NCBI GenBank assembly: GCA_944389895.1
Contig: CALXOA010000066.1
Location: 22,987-86,986, forward strand
Reading direction: 5' to 3'
Source: an uncultured Victivallis sp.
GTDB taxonomy: Bacteria > Verrucomicrobiota > Lentisphaeria > Victivallales > Victivallaceae
DNA length: 64,000 nt
The notes under the pieces are model-generated. The model worked only from the letters and a program-made list of their open reading frames with translations, was not told the origin of the DNA and searched no databases. This document shows, in pieces, positions 36,808 to 45,907 of the stretch (position 1 is the first letter of the stretch; the number at the start of each line of letters is the position of its first letter). The position numbers and the translations under genes were made by a program.

Positions 36808-36827
36808 GCATCGCCTTTCAGTTGCTT

Positions 36828-36864
36828 GCAAACGTGACCGGTGAAATAGTATAACATCGTTTGC
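36828..36864. promoter_or_regulatory. Inverted repeat, candidate operator of the sugar cluster
   Basis: GCAAACG at 36828-36834 and CGTTTGC at 36858-36864 form a perfect 7-bp inverted repeat 23 bases apart that brackets the -10 of the minus-strand promoter. A related GTAAACG lies at 36919-36925 in the promoter of the divergent regulator. Binding by the regulator at 36953 is inferred. Confidence 0.4.
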
Positions 36865-36875
36865 GGAAAGGTCAA
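36848..36875 (-). promoter_or_regulatory. Promoter of the glycosidase/GH78 cluster
   Basis: On the minus strand TTGACC (36875-36870) and TATACT (36853-36848) are separated by 16 bases. The start codon at 36807 lies about 40 bases further. Confidence 0.65.
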
Positions 36876-36916
36876 TTGATTTTCGCCGATTCAGAAGGTG
36901 TTCTCGAAAAATTTTG

Positions 36917-36945
36917 TTGTAAACGCATCGGGTCGGCTGTATAAT
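36917..36945 (+). promoter_or_regulatory. Promoter of the GntR/LacI regulator, placing the start codon at +1 or nearby
   Basis: TTGTAA at 36917-36922 and a perfect TATAAT at 36940-36945 are 17 bases apart. Transcription should begin near 36951-36953, and the gene starts at 36953, so the mRNA would be leaderless or nearly so. Confidence 0.6.
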
Positions 36946-36952
36946 ATGCAGT

Positions 36953-38032
36953 ATGGAAAAGAAACTGATTATCAGACCGGATTCCAGCATCCGGTCGCAG
37001 ATCATCGAATTTTATCGGTCGGGGATCCGTTCGGGCGAATTTCCCGAAGGATATGTGCTTCCGCCTGCGCGGAAGCTGGCACGGGAGATCGGTACCGCCG
37101 AGGCCAATGTGCACCACGCCTTTGCCGCCCTGGTGCGCGAGGGGTTGATTGTACGGCGACCGCGGGCGGGCTCGGTTGTGATCACTCCCCGCCGGCTCCA
37201 TCGGGTGGCGTTCTTCTTTTCAAGTTATTACACGTTGCGCGGGGAACGTTTTTCCCGCCCCCTGATCGAAGGGGTCGAGCATGAACTCGACTCCCGCGGC
37301 ATCGAGTGCCAGGTGATCTATGAAACCGGTTCCGGGGAGGGAATCCGGCTGCTGAAACAGCTGGCGGCGGAGCGGCAGATTCAGGGGGTGATCATGCGTT
37401 CCGCCGCGGAGGAGGACCTGGCGTGGCTGGCACGTCTGCCGATTCCGTTTGCGGCAATTTCGGCGTTACGGATTCCCGGCGCGGTGAATTTTTCCTCCCG
37501 TCTGCTGGCGCGCGAGATGGTGCTGGGGTTGGCGGAGCAGGGGTGTCGCCGGATCGGCGCCGTCTCGACGGTTTTCCGGTCGGGGACCAGAATGTTTCAA
37601 GAGGAGTTACGCCATGCGGCGCTGGAATGCGGGCTTGATTTCGATCCGCTCCGGTTTGTGACGCCCCGCGAGGGAGAGGCACGGGTTGAGGATTACGACT
37701 GTTTCGCGGTCCGGGCGCTGGACAGCCTGTTGTCGTTGCAGGAACCGCCGGATGGTGTGATGGTTTTTTCGGACAACCTGGTGCCCGGAGTCACGATGGA
37801 ACTCTACCGGCGACGGCTTGCCGTCCCGGAACAACTGAAACTCTCGATTCACCACACGGTTGAAAATCCGCTCTCGTTCCCATTCTCTTGCGTCCTGGTC
37901 GAAAACCGGATCAGTGAACTTGCCGCTCTGCTGGTCGGCCGGTTGACCGATCTTTTCGAGGGGAGGCCTCCGCGCCCCGGCGAACTCGGGGTGACGCGGC
38001 GGCGGTGGGAACCCGGAACGGGACCGGCCTGA
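36953..38032 (+). CDS. GntR-type DNA-binding domain with LacI-like effector domain regulator
   Basis: The 359-residue protein has an N-terminal winged helix of the GntR family (SIRSQIIEFYRSGIRSGEF, LPPARKLAREIGTAEANVHHAFAALVREGLI). A periplasmic-binding-protein-like ligand domain follows from about residue 80 (RVAFFFSSYYTLRG, LLAREMVLGLAEQGCRRIGAVS). This architecture is known from AraR-type sugar regulators. Divergent placement next to the glycosidase/GH78 genes suggests it controls them in response to their sugar. No Shine-Dalgarno sequence precedes the ATG, and the -10 box ends seven bases before it. Confidence 0.92.
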   Translation: MEKKLIIRPDSSIRSQIIEFYRSGIRSGEFPEGYVLPPARKLAREIGTAEANVHHAFAALVREGLIVRRPRAGSVVITPRRLHRVAFFFSSYYTLRGERFSRPLIEGVEHELDSRGIECQVIYETGSGEGIRLLKQLAAERQIQGVIMRSAAEEDLAWLARLPIPFAAISALRIPGAVNFSSRLLAREMVLGLAEQGCRRIGAVSTVFRSGTRMFQEELRHAALECGLDFDPLRFVTPREGEARVEDYDCFAVRALDSLLSLQEPPDGVMVFSDNLVPGVTMELYRRRLAVPEQLKLSIHHTVENPLSFPFSCVLVENRISELAALLVGRLTDLFEGRPPRPGELGVTRRRWEPGTGPA

Positions 38033-38054
38033 TGCGGTTTCCCGGGAAAAGTGG

Positions 38055-38083
38055 TTGCAAGTTGGCACCGATTGATCTATATT
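38055..38083 (+). promoter_or_regulatory. Promoter of the membrane glycosyltransferase gene
   Basis: TTGCAA at 38055-38060 and TATATT at 38078-38083 are 17 bases apart. The expected transcription start (about 38090) nearly coincides with the ATG at 38092, suggesting another leaderless message. Confidence 0.5.
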
Positions 38084-38091
38084 AAACGTTT

Positions 38092-39723
38092 ATGGGAATT
38101 TATACCGAAAAAAACATACCGCGCTGGGCCGGGGTCATGATTCTGATCGCGGCTTTTCTTGCCCTGTACCAGCCGTGGCAGTTGACTTTGCGTGAATTTT
38201 TCGGGCTTGAAGGGCTCTACGCGGTTGAAGCGTCGGAGCTTGATCCGACGCTTTCGATCGTGACAGCCCATGGCGTGGCGATCCAGAACACTTTCCCGCT
38301 GTTTCCGGCGCTGGCGGCATTGGTCGTGGAGTTGTTCGGCGTGCCGATGGAGCTGGCGTTGCGCGGCCTTTCCCTTCTGATGCTGGCGGCGACTGCGGTG
38401 ATTGTCTATATTGCGGCGGCCAGCGAGCGTTCGTCACGGGCCGGATTGGTCGCCGCCGCGATGTATATCAGCACCTTCCTTGCGCTGGAGAAGGCCGGCG
38501 ACGGATATCCGGCGACGATGAGTGCCTTCTTTCTGCTGGCCGCACAGTTGACGTTTTTTCAATTCGGAGTGCGACGGGTCAACTGGAATGCGGCGTGGGT
38601 GGTCAGCCTGCTGTTGCTGGCGCTCGGATTTTACTCCGGCGGTTTTCTGGTGATCCTTTATTTTGTATTCCCGATGCTGTTCTTCCGGCGGCCGCTGTCG
38701 GTCAAGTCGAAATTCCGCAAGCCCGGTTTCATCGTCGGGCTGGTTCTGATCGGAGCGGCGATTCTGGCCTGGGGGATTCCCTACTGGGTGATGTCGCACC
38801 GGATCCCCTTCCAGTATGTCAGCTGGACGGAAGCGACACTCGGCGGTTACCTGAAGGAGCTTCTGCTGTTTCCGCTGATGCTGCCGCTGCGGCTGCTTCC
38901 CTGGGCGGTGATCGGCTGGATTCCGTTCTGTGTCGCATTGCAGGCGCTGGATACAACGCCGATTCTCAGCCGTTATTTACGCACGCTGGCCCTCTCCACG
39001 TTGGCTTTGCTCTGGTTGCTGCCGGGCGGGGAACCACGCGAGATTCTGTTCCTGCTGGGGCCGTTGTCGATTCTGGTCGGGATCAACTATGAGCTGGGAA
39101 TGCGCCGTTACGGCCTCAAGGTACGCAAGGTTCTGGTTCTGGGCGAATATTTCGCAGTTGCGGCAGCTGTGGCGATCGGAGTGGTCTGTTTCGCTCCGGG
39201 AGAGTGGCTTGAGACGGTCATCAGCATCAGCAATTCTCTCGCATTTCGCGATTCCGGCTATTTCCGGATTTCCGCAGCGCTGGCCGGTGTGATTGTGGTG
39301 ATGATTACGGTTCTGCTCTCGCGGGGGCGGTTGTTCTTGCCGATCTGGCTTTTCCTGCTGCTGGTTACGGTGGCGGGTGGAGTATTCTACGGTTCCGTGA
39401 TGTTGCCCTACCGGGCGCAGGAGCGCAACAAACGCGAGTTCGGGGCGATGATCGCCGCCGCACTGGCGAGGGAGACTCCGGGGAGGCTTTATAAGAGTAA
39501 TATCCTTGATCTGTATGGGGAAATCTACTATGCAGGCGTCGGGGCGCGCAAGATTCAGACATTGGAGGAACTCCCTGCCGATGAACCGGTAGTCTATCTG
39601 CTCAGCACGGAGTTCCCGCTGTTTCCCGACCGGAACTGGACCAATCTGCTCGCTCCCGGCTACACCTACCGGAGCCATCGGCTGGCTCTCTGGAAGGGGG
39701 AGTTGCGTCCCCGCGAGGAGTGA
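38092..39723 (+). CDS. GT-C-fold membrane glycosyltransferase (ArnT/GT39-like)
   Basis: The 543-residue protein has about twelve hydrophobic segments. After the first is an acidic, exposed loop, REFFGLEGLYAVEASEL, resembling the catalytic loop of ArnT and protein O-mannosyltransferases, which take sugars from polyprenyl-phosphate donors. Further segments include GLVAAAMYISTFLALEKAG and LLPGGEPREILFLLGPLSIL. The last 100 residues form a soluble domain. It probably transfers a sugar to lipid A, a glycan or proteins on the outer face of the inner membrane; the acceptor is unknown. No ribosome site precedes the ATG, as with the regulator upstream. It lies 59 bases after the regulator and ends eight bases from a convergent gene. 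Confidence 0.8.
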   Translation: MGIYTEKNIPRWAGVMILIAAFLALYQPWQLTLREFFGLEGLYAVEASELDPTLSIVTAHGVAIQNTFPLFPALAALVVELFGVPMELALRGLSLLMLAATAVIVYIAAASERSSRAGLVAAAMYISTFLALEKAGDGYPATMSAFFLLAAQLTFFQFGVRRVNWNAAWVVSLLLLALGFYSGGFLVILYFVFPMLFFRRPLSVKSKFRKPGFIVGLVLIGAAILAWGIPYWVMSHRIPFQYVSWTEATLGGYLKELLLFPLMLPLRLLPWAVIGWIPFCVALQALDTTPILSRYLRTLALSTLALLWLLPGGEPREILFLLGPLSILVGINYELGMRRYGLKVRKVLVLGEYFAVAAAVAIGVVCFAPGEWLETVISISNSLAFRDSGYFRISAALAGVIVVMITVLLSRGRLFLPIWLFLLLVTVAGGVFYGSVMLPYRAQERNKREFGAMIAAALARETPGRLYKSNILDLYGEIYYAGVGARKIQTLEELPADEPVVYLLSTEFPLFPDRNWTNLLAPGYTYRSHRLALWKGELRPREE

Positions 39724-39731
39724 CTGCGCAC

Positions 39732-40439
39732 TCAACGTCGTCTGAAACCGCCCCCCGGAGTCGCCGGCATCGAACTGAAGGAGCTGCGTCCCGTCCCCCC
39801 GGGTGTCGTCAGTGTCGGTCGTTCCCGTGGTGCAGAGATGGTCGGCGGCGGCGCGGTTTGCGGGCGTGACGGCATGGAGCTGAAAGAGCTGCGCGGCAGT
39901 TCGCGGGGTTGATTGGGTCGCTTCGGCAGTTCCGACCGGAGAGAGGATGCTCCCGGGGAAATGGTCAACGGCCCGGTCATCTTCCCCTTTGAGTCGCGTA
40001 CAAACATCGGCGGACCGGATTCTCTCGTGGTCACGGCGGCTCCTGATTCATCCAGATAACTCTGCACGGTACCGCTCTGAACCAGCATCGGGGAGCGACC
40101 GCTGGAACCGGGTGGCAGAATCACAAGATCCCCGATGGTGACTGCCCCGGACAACAGATTTCTGCCGGGGGATGTCGTCCGCGTTGTTCCTCCGGTCAAA
40201 GCAGAGGGCGGTTCCGCTTTCGTGGCGTCTTTCTCGTCGCGCGTTGTCGTCACGGGGGCGGGAGCGGGGGACTCCCCGGCAGGCGGCGCAGGCTCTGGAG
40301 AGACCGGGGTTGAGACGGACTTCGCCTCCGGTGGCGCGGGAACCGGCGTCGGAACCGTGGCCGATGTGGAATCGCCGGCTGCGACGACGGCGGCGTTCAG
40401 AAGCAGCAGCAAAACAGCGGAAAGCGTGTTTTTCCTCAT
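39732..40439 (-). CDS. Proline/serine/threonine-rich secreted protein of unknown function
   Basis: The 235-residue product has a signal peptide (KNTLSAVLLLLLNAAVVAA). A proline/alanine/threonine-rich stretch (residues 25-80) follows, then a short ordered part (AVTIGDLVILPPGSSG). The C-terminus carries two near-identical repeats, RSSFSSMPSRP and RSSFSSMPATP, in a Pro/Arg-rich tail. It looks largely disordered. AAGGAGGTGG lies just upstream of the ATG, a near-perfect ribosome site suggesting high expression. No family is recognised. It may be a periplasmic or cell-surface protein. Confidence 0.75.
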   Translation of the reverse strand: MRKNTLSAVLLLLLNAAVVAAGDSTSATVPTPVPAPPEAKSVSTPVSPEPAPPAGESPAPAPVTTTRDEKDATKAEPPSALTGGTTRTTSPGRNLLSGAVTIGDLVILPPGSSGRSPMLVQSGTVQSYLDESGAAVTTRESGPPMFVRDSKGKMTGPLTISPGASSLRSELPKRPNQPRELPRSSFSSMPSRPQTAPPPTISAPRERPTLTTPGGTGRSSFSSMPATPGGGFRRR

Positions 40440-40609
40440 GAATCCACCTCCTTCGTTTCATTCCCCTCAAAGCAAAATATAAACGGTTGAAGCTGGAAAA
40501 TCAAGTTCCGACCGAAGTTTGCCGCGGTTCCCTTGACAGCCGGAGGGGGACGGGATATATTCTTTCCCATCGGATCATAACTCTTTTCAGCAGGCGGAGG
40601 ATATTGTTG

Positions 40610-41314
40610 ATGAATGAGAAGAACGATGGTTTCCCGGAAATGGAATATCTCGGAAACAACGATTTCATGCCGGTCGATTCCTGGAGGATCCTGCGGATCA
40701 TGGCCGAGTTTGTCGAATCCTTTGAGGCAATGGGGAGGATGCCGGAGCTGGTTGCGGTATTCGGTTCCGCCAGAACTGCGGAGGATGCTCCCGATGCCGA
40801 TGCCGCCAGAAGAGTCGGCAAGTTGCTGGTCGAGGCCGGTTACGGTGTGATTACCGGCGGCGGGCCGGGGATCATGGGGGCCGCCAACCGCGGCGCTTTC
40901 GAAGCCGGTGGCCGGTCGGTCGGGCTCAACATCGAGTTGCCGATGGAGCAGCATCCGAACAAGTTTCAGACCGATTCCCTCTCTTTCCACTATTTCTTCG
41001 TGCGCAAGGTCTGTTTTCTGAAATATTCGACGGCTATCATTGTTTTTCCCGGCGGTTTCGGTACGCTCGACGAACTCTGTGAGGTGCTGACGATGACTCA
41101 GACCCGCAAGATCAATCCGGTTCCGGTGATCCTGGTCGGCAAGGAGTTCTGGAACGGTTTCCTGCACTGGATGAAGCAGATTCTGGTCGGGGAGGGAATG
41201 ATTTCCGAAAATGATCTCGGTCTTTTCCATCTGGTCGATTCCGCCGATGAAGCGGTGGAATATTTGAAGATGTGCCATCGTTACGGTCACAGAGGCACCG
41301 TCCGGGTCGACTGA
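40610..41314 (+). CDS. LOG family protein (Rossmann-fold nucleotide hydrolase type)
   Basis: The 234-residue protein carries the two LOG signatures, GGGPGIMGAANRGAFEAGG and PGGFGTLDELCEVL. LOG enzymes release free bases from nucleoside monophosphates, as in cytokinin activation; older annotations call them lysine decarboxylases, which is incorrect for most. The longer variant present here, with an N-terminal extension before AVFGSARTA, is common in bacteria. GGCGGAGG precedes the ATG at 40610 at good spacing. The physiological substrate is not known. Confidence 0.92.
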   Translation: MNEKNDGFPEMEYLGNNDFMPVDSWRILRIMAEFVESFEAMGRMPELVAVFGSARTAEDAPDADAARRVGKLLVEAGYGVITGGGPGIMGAANRGAFEAGGRSVGLNIELPMEQHPNKFQTDSLSFHYFFVRKVCFLKYSTAIIVFPGGFGTLDELCEVLTMTQTRKINPVPVILVGKEFWNGFLHWMKQILVGEGMISENDLGLFHLVDSADEAVEYLKMCHRYGHRGTVRVD

Positions 41315-41358
41315 ACGTTGCTCTGCCGTACTGTCTCCTGCGGAAAGAGGCAGAATAA

Positions 41359-41390
41359 AACCGCCTGATTCCTTCCGGAATCGGGCGGTT
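41359..41390. terminator. Bidirectional terminator between the LOG gene and purQ
   Basis: A 14-bp stem with one G-T pair (AACCGCCTGATTCC with GGAATCGGGCGGTT) and a TTCC loop lies between the two convergent genes. T-rich tails follow in both directions. Confidence 0.82.
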
Positions 41391-41443
41391 CGAATTTTCC
41401 GTTGCGGAATTTCCGTTGTGGAAATCCGCTCCCGGAGAATGGT

Positions 41444-42250
41444 TCAGAACGTTTCCGCGATGTAGTCGACCGCGTTGCGGAAGAATGCGACGCCGTCTCC
41501 CTCCTTCGCGACGTGCCCGGCCGCCTTGTCGGCGGTCCAGGTCGGCGAGTTGTAGGGGGAGAGGAACGCCTCCGGGTGCGGCATCAATCCGAAAACTCGC
41601 CCGGTCGGGTCGCAGATTCCGGCGATCGAATGGAGTGAACCGTTGGGATTTTCCGGGAAACGGGTCGCCGGAGTTCCATCGGGATTGACGTAGCGGACCG
41701 CCGCCAGATGTTTCGCTTCGATCGCCGCCAGAGTGGCGTCGTCCGCAACGAACTTGCCTTCCCCGTGACGCAGAGGCAGCCGGACGGTGTCCATGTTCCG
41801 TGTGAAGACGCACGGCGACTCCGGATCGGCTTTCAGAATACACCAGTCGTCGCGGAACACCCCGGAATCGTTGTGCGCCAGCGCGACGTGCTGTTCGAAA
41901 TAGTTGCCGTCCAGCGCCGGAACCATGCCCAGCCGGGTCAGGGTCTGGAATCCGTTGCAGATTCCGATCACCAGTTTGCCGTCGGCGATGAATTTCTCGA
42001 GTTGATCACGAAGCCGGAATTTGACGCGATTCGCAAAAACCGTTCCCGAGCCGAGGTGGTCTCCGAAGCTGAAGCCGCCGATGAACGTCAGAAAGTGAAA
42101 CTCCTCGAGCCGCCGTTTCCCGGCGATCAGGTCATTGAGGTGGACAAGCTCGGGCGAAGCTCCGACCAGCTTGCATGCGGCGGCGGTTTCACGCTCGCAG
42201 TTGAGCCCGAAGCCGGTAATCACCAGAACTTTGACATCAGATTTTTTCAT
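41444..42250 (-). CDS. purQ: Phosphoribosylformylglycinamidine synthase, glutaminase subunit
   Basis: The 268-residue class I glutamine amidotransferase supplies ammonia for the fourth step of purine synthesis. The start VKVLVITGFGLNCERETAAA is typical of PurQ. The nucleophile Cys lies in GICNGFQ, and the catalytic His and Glu in MPHPEAF. FIGGFSFGDHLGSG is also conserved. It is slightly longer than Bacillus PurQ (about 227) and lacks the large synthetase part, which must be encoded elsewhere as PurL. It is 62 bases downstream of argJ on the same strand. Confidence 0.95.
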   Translation of the reverse strand: MKKSDVKVLVITGFGLNCERETAAACKLVGASPELVHLNDLIAGKRRLEEFHFLTFIGGFSFGDHLGSGTVFANRVKFRLRDQLEKFIADGKLVIGICNGFQTLTRLGMVPALDGNYFEQHVALAHNDSGVFRDDWCILKADPESPCVFTRNMDTVRLPLRHGEGKFVADDATLAAIEAKHLAAVRYVNPDGTPATRFPENPNGSLHSIAGICDPTGRVFGLMPHPEAFLSPYNSPTWTADKAAGHVAKEGDGVAFFRNAVDYIAETF

Positions 42251-42312
42251 TGTCGATACCGTATGAATAGATTGTTTTCTGAATCCGGAAACAGGGCGTG
42301 GAAACGCCGGTT

Positions 42313-43539
42313 TTACGTGTGGTAATCCGCGTTGATCTTCACATACTCGTAGGAGACGTCGCTCGTCCAGACCCAGTAGTCAAAGGCGCCGTCATTGAAG
42401 TCCACGTTGACCGAGAACTCCCGTTGTTTGACGATCCCGCAGAGCGCCGATTCCGGGGTGCCTGCATCGCCGCCGCAACGTACCACGGGCATGTCATCAT
42501 AGCAGATATCGGTTTTTCCGGGGTCAAACTGGGCGCCGGAGTAGCCGAGAGCCGCGACCACGCGCCCCCAGTTCGGGTCGCCGCCGAACCAGGCGGTTTT
42601 GCAGAGCAGCGAGTTTGCGACCGCCTCGGCGGCTAGCTTCGCATCAGCCGCACTGCGGGCATGACGGACGTTGACCGTCACGAATTTCGTGGCTCCTTCG
42701 CCGTCCATCACCATCCGGCGGGCGAGTTCCTGCATCACCGCGAGCAGCGCCTGCCGGAACTTTTCCGTCTCTTCCGATCCTGTCGTGAGTTCCGCTCCCG
42801 AGAGGCCGTTGGCCATCACGATCGTGGTGTCGTTGGTGCTCATGTCGCCGTCGATGGTGATCCGGTTGAAGGAGTCGGCGACGTTTGCCGCAATCAGTTC
42901 ACGCAGCAACGCATTGTCGGCCTTCACGTCGGTCGCAATATAGCAGAGCATGGTCGCATGGGGGACCGTCATCGACGGGTCGATCATTCCGGCGCCTTTG
43001 GTCATCGCGCCGATCGTGACGGTTCTTCCCCCGATTTCGAGTGTCAGGGCAACCGCTTTGGGGACAGTGTCGGTGGTCATGATGGCACGGGCGGCGGCGG
43101 CTCCGCCGTCGCGGCTCAGGGCGGCGGCGGCGAGGTCGATGCCGCGTTCGATGAGGTCCATCGGCAGCTGCACGCCGATCCGTCCGGTGGAAGAGACGAC
43201 AACTTCATCGGAAGTGATTCCAAGTCTGGCGGCGGTAAGTTGACAGCTCTTTTCCGCGTTGGCAAGCCCTTCCGGGCCGGTGCAGGCGTTGGCGTTGCCG
43301 CTGTTGATTACCGCGGCCCGGATGGTGGAGGATTCGAGCACCCGGCGGCGGCAGATCTGCACCGGTGCCGCTGCGAATGTACAACTGGTGAACGCCCCGG
43401 CGAAGTTGGCCGGCACTTCCGATTCGATCATCGCGAAATCGGGCGAGCCGTTACGTTTGAAGCCGGCAGTCACTCCCGCCGCCCGGAATCCGGGCACGGA
43501 AGTGATCGAGCCGTTTTCGATCCACTTGAAATGACTCAT
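42313..43539 (-). CDS. argJ: Glutamate N-acetyltransferase / amino-acid acetyltransferase
   Basis: The 408-residue enzyme transfers the acetyl group of N-acetylornithine to glutamate in arginine synthesis, and in many bacteria also makes N-acetylglutamate from acetyl-CoA. ArgJ is made as a precursor that cuts itself before a threonine; the expected site is the ATML segment after MTKGAGMIDPSM. Other conserved parts are VINSGNANACTG, VSSTGRIGVQLP and DGDMSTNDT. The ATG at 43539 overlaps the queF stop by four bases (ATGA), so translation is probably coupled. Whether it has one or both activities cannot be told from sequence alone. Confidence 0.95.
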   Translation of the reverse strand: MSHFKWIENGSITSVPGFRAAGVTAGFKRNGSPDFAMIESEVPANFAGAFTSCTFAAAPVQICRRRVLESSTIRAAVINSGNANACTGPEGLANAEKSCQLTAARLGITSDEVVVSSTGRIGVQLPMDLIERGIDLAAAALSRDGGAAAARAIMTTDTVPKAVALTLEIGGRTVTIGAMTKGAGMIDPSMTVPHATMLCYIATDVKADNALLRELIAANVADSFNRITIDGDMSTNDTTIVMANGLSGAELTTGSEETEKFRQALLAVMQELARRMVMDGEGATKFVTVNVRHARSAADAKLAAEAVANSLLCKTAWFGGDPNWGRVVAALGYSGAQFDPGKTDICYDDMPVVRCGGDAGTPESALCGIVKQREFSVNVDFNDGAFDYWVWTSDVSYEYVKINADYHT

Positions 43540-43964
43540 TCGATCGGTTCTCCGTAGGTTGCTTTGACGTTGATGGCGATGCCGCCGCGCGGCCGGAAAC
43601 GCCCGATCACTTCGGCGCGGCGCGGCGCGCACGCCTTGACCAGTGCGTCGAGGATCGTATTGACCGATTCCTCGTGGAAGGTGTTGGTGTTGCGGAACGA
43701 ATAGAGGTAGAGCTTCAGCGATTTGCTCTCCACGCAGAGCTTGTCCGGCACATACCGTATCACAATGTGCCCGAAATCAGGCTGACCTGTGACCGGGCAG
43801 AGAGAGGTGTATTCCGGACAGTCGAACTCGATTACATAATCCCGGTCGGCATAGAGATTTTTGAATGATTCGAGCCTGGCCTCCTCGGGTCGGGTCGGAT
43901 AATTCCGCTCCGAGGCCGAGAGCAGTGTCAGCCCTTCGAAACGTTCTTTTGAAAAATTCGCCAT
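43536..43964 (-). CDS. queF: NADPH-dependent 7-cyano-7-deazaguanine reductase
   Basis: The 142-residue protein is a short, single-domain QueF that reduces preQ0 to preQ1 in queuosine tRNA modification. The catalytic Cys lies in YTSLCPVTGQPD, and the substrate-binding FHEESVN follows ESKSLKLYLYSFRN. The ATG at 43964 has an AGG eight bases upstream; a longer frame to 44096 is not needed for the family. The gene heads a queF-argJ-purQ run. I looked for a preQ1 riboswitch in the leader and did not find a convincing one. Confidence 0.95.
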   Translation of the reverse strand: MANFSKERFEGLTLLSASERNYPTRPEEARLESFKNLYADRDYVIEFDCPEYTSLCPVTGQPDFGHIVIRYVPDKLCVESKSLKLYLYSFRNTNTFHEESVNTILDALVKACAPRRAEVIGRFRPRGGIAINVKATYGEPIE

Positions 43965-44083
43965 AATCATAACCTGCAAAGTATTGGTGACCGTGCGCAC
44001 CGGGAAAACGGCCGCACTGCCCATAAAATAGCACCTCTTGCCGTCATTTTCGATATTAAAGCGAAAAAATAAGAATTTTTTTC

Positions 44084-44112
44084 TTGAATTTTGCAAACTC
44101 GAAAATTATATT
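44084..44112 (+). promoter_or_regulatory. Promoter of the exosortase-associated gene
   Basis: TTGAAT at 44084-44089 and TATATT at 44107-44112 are 17 bases apart, about 75 bases before the start codon. Confidence 0.5.
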
Positions 44113-44187
44113 GCACTGAGTAAATTCGAAAAACAGCGGTCATCTGCGAGAAAAAGTTCTTTCAATTAACAAGTAAGGATGTTCCAA

Positions 44188-44631
44188 ATGAGATTCGGTA
44201 AGACGTTCATGGCTTCGGCGTTTCTGGCTGTCATGGTAATCGGCGCGTCGGTTTGCCAGGGGGCGGCGGTGGAAGAGGGGGAAACCTGGGCTCTCAAACC
44301 GGTGGAAAAGCTGGGCCGGGGAATCGCCAACGTCGCCTTCGGAGCCCTCGAGATCCCGATGAAAATGTGGGATGTCAATCAGTCCATGGGCGGTATCGCC
44401 GGCATCACCTACGGCCCGCTGAAGGGCGTTGCCTACACCGTCGCCCGGGAAGTGGTCGGAGTTGTTGATATCGTGACTTTCCTGGTTCCGCTGCCGGATT
44501 GTCCGGATGAGGCCGAGGGGTATGGTTACGGTTACGGCCCGATCATGCGTCCGGCATGGGTGGTCGACATCAAGCACAACGCATTCAACTTCTTCTACGA
44601 CGAGGATTCGATCGTCTCCGAGTCTTATTGA
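44188..44631 (+). CDS. Exosortase-system-associated protein (TIGR04073-like)
   Basis: The 147-residue product has a signal peptide (GKTFMASAFLAVMVIGASVCQGA). The mature part contains KLGRGIANVAFGALEIPMKMW, then two hydrophobic stretches (GIAGITYGPLKGVAYTVAREVV and VVDIVTFLVPLP). This pattern matches small proteins that co-occur with exosortase systems (TIGR04073, from memory). The exosortase and PEP-CTERM substrates are not in this window. The second ATG (44188) is preferred because TAAGG at 44175-44178 is too close to the first. It has its own promoter and terminator. Confidence 0.78.
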   Translation: MRFGKTFMASAFLAVMVIGASVCQGAAVEEGETWALKPVEKLGRGIANVAFGALEIPMKMWDVNQSMGGIAGITYGPLKGVAYTVAREVVGVVDIVTFLVPLPDCPDEAEGYGYGYGPIMRPAWVVDIKHNAFNFFYDEDSIVSESY

Positions 44632-44659
44632 GTCGGCTTGTCTGCTGCTTCAGAAGTGT

Positions 44660-44698
44660 CCCGCATCGGCCGTTGCCGGTTTCGATGCGGGCTTTTTT
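44660..44698 (+). terminator. Terminator of the exosortase-associated gene
   Basis: CCCGCATCG (44660-44668) pairs with CGATGCGGG (44683-44691), followed by CTTTTTT. Confidence 0.88.
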
Positions 44699-44737
44699 GA
44701 TTTTTTCAACATTCATTCAACTTTTTGCGGAATTGTC

Positions 44738-45834
<1,097 letters not shown>

Positions 45835-45838
<4 letters not shown>

Positions 45839-45862
45839 AAAATGACAATTCCGGGTTATATT
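45835..45862 (+). promoter_or_regulatory. Promoter of the DksA-like/lspA genes
   Basis: TTGAAA at 45835-45840 and TATATT at 45857-45862 are 16 bases apart. The -35 overlaps the end of ychF. Confidence 0.5.
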
Positions 45863-45907
45863 ATTAATCCCTGAAATCTTAAACAAACTCAGAAGGGGGT
45901 GAATCAT

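Noticed and set aside
42251..42312. Hairpin GGCGT-TTCC-ACGCC between argJ and purQ as a terminator
   Set aside because: The stem is five base pairs and has no T-run; the genes are probably cotranscribed.
43965..44083. preQ1 riboswitch in the queF leader
   Set aside because: I looked for the compact pseudoknot pattern of preQ1-I; the leader has A/T runs and short repeats but no convincing match.
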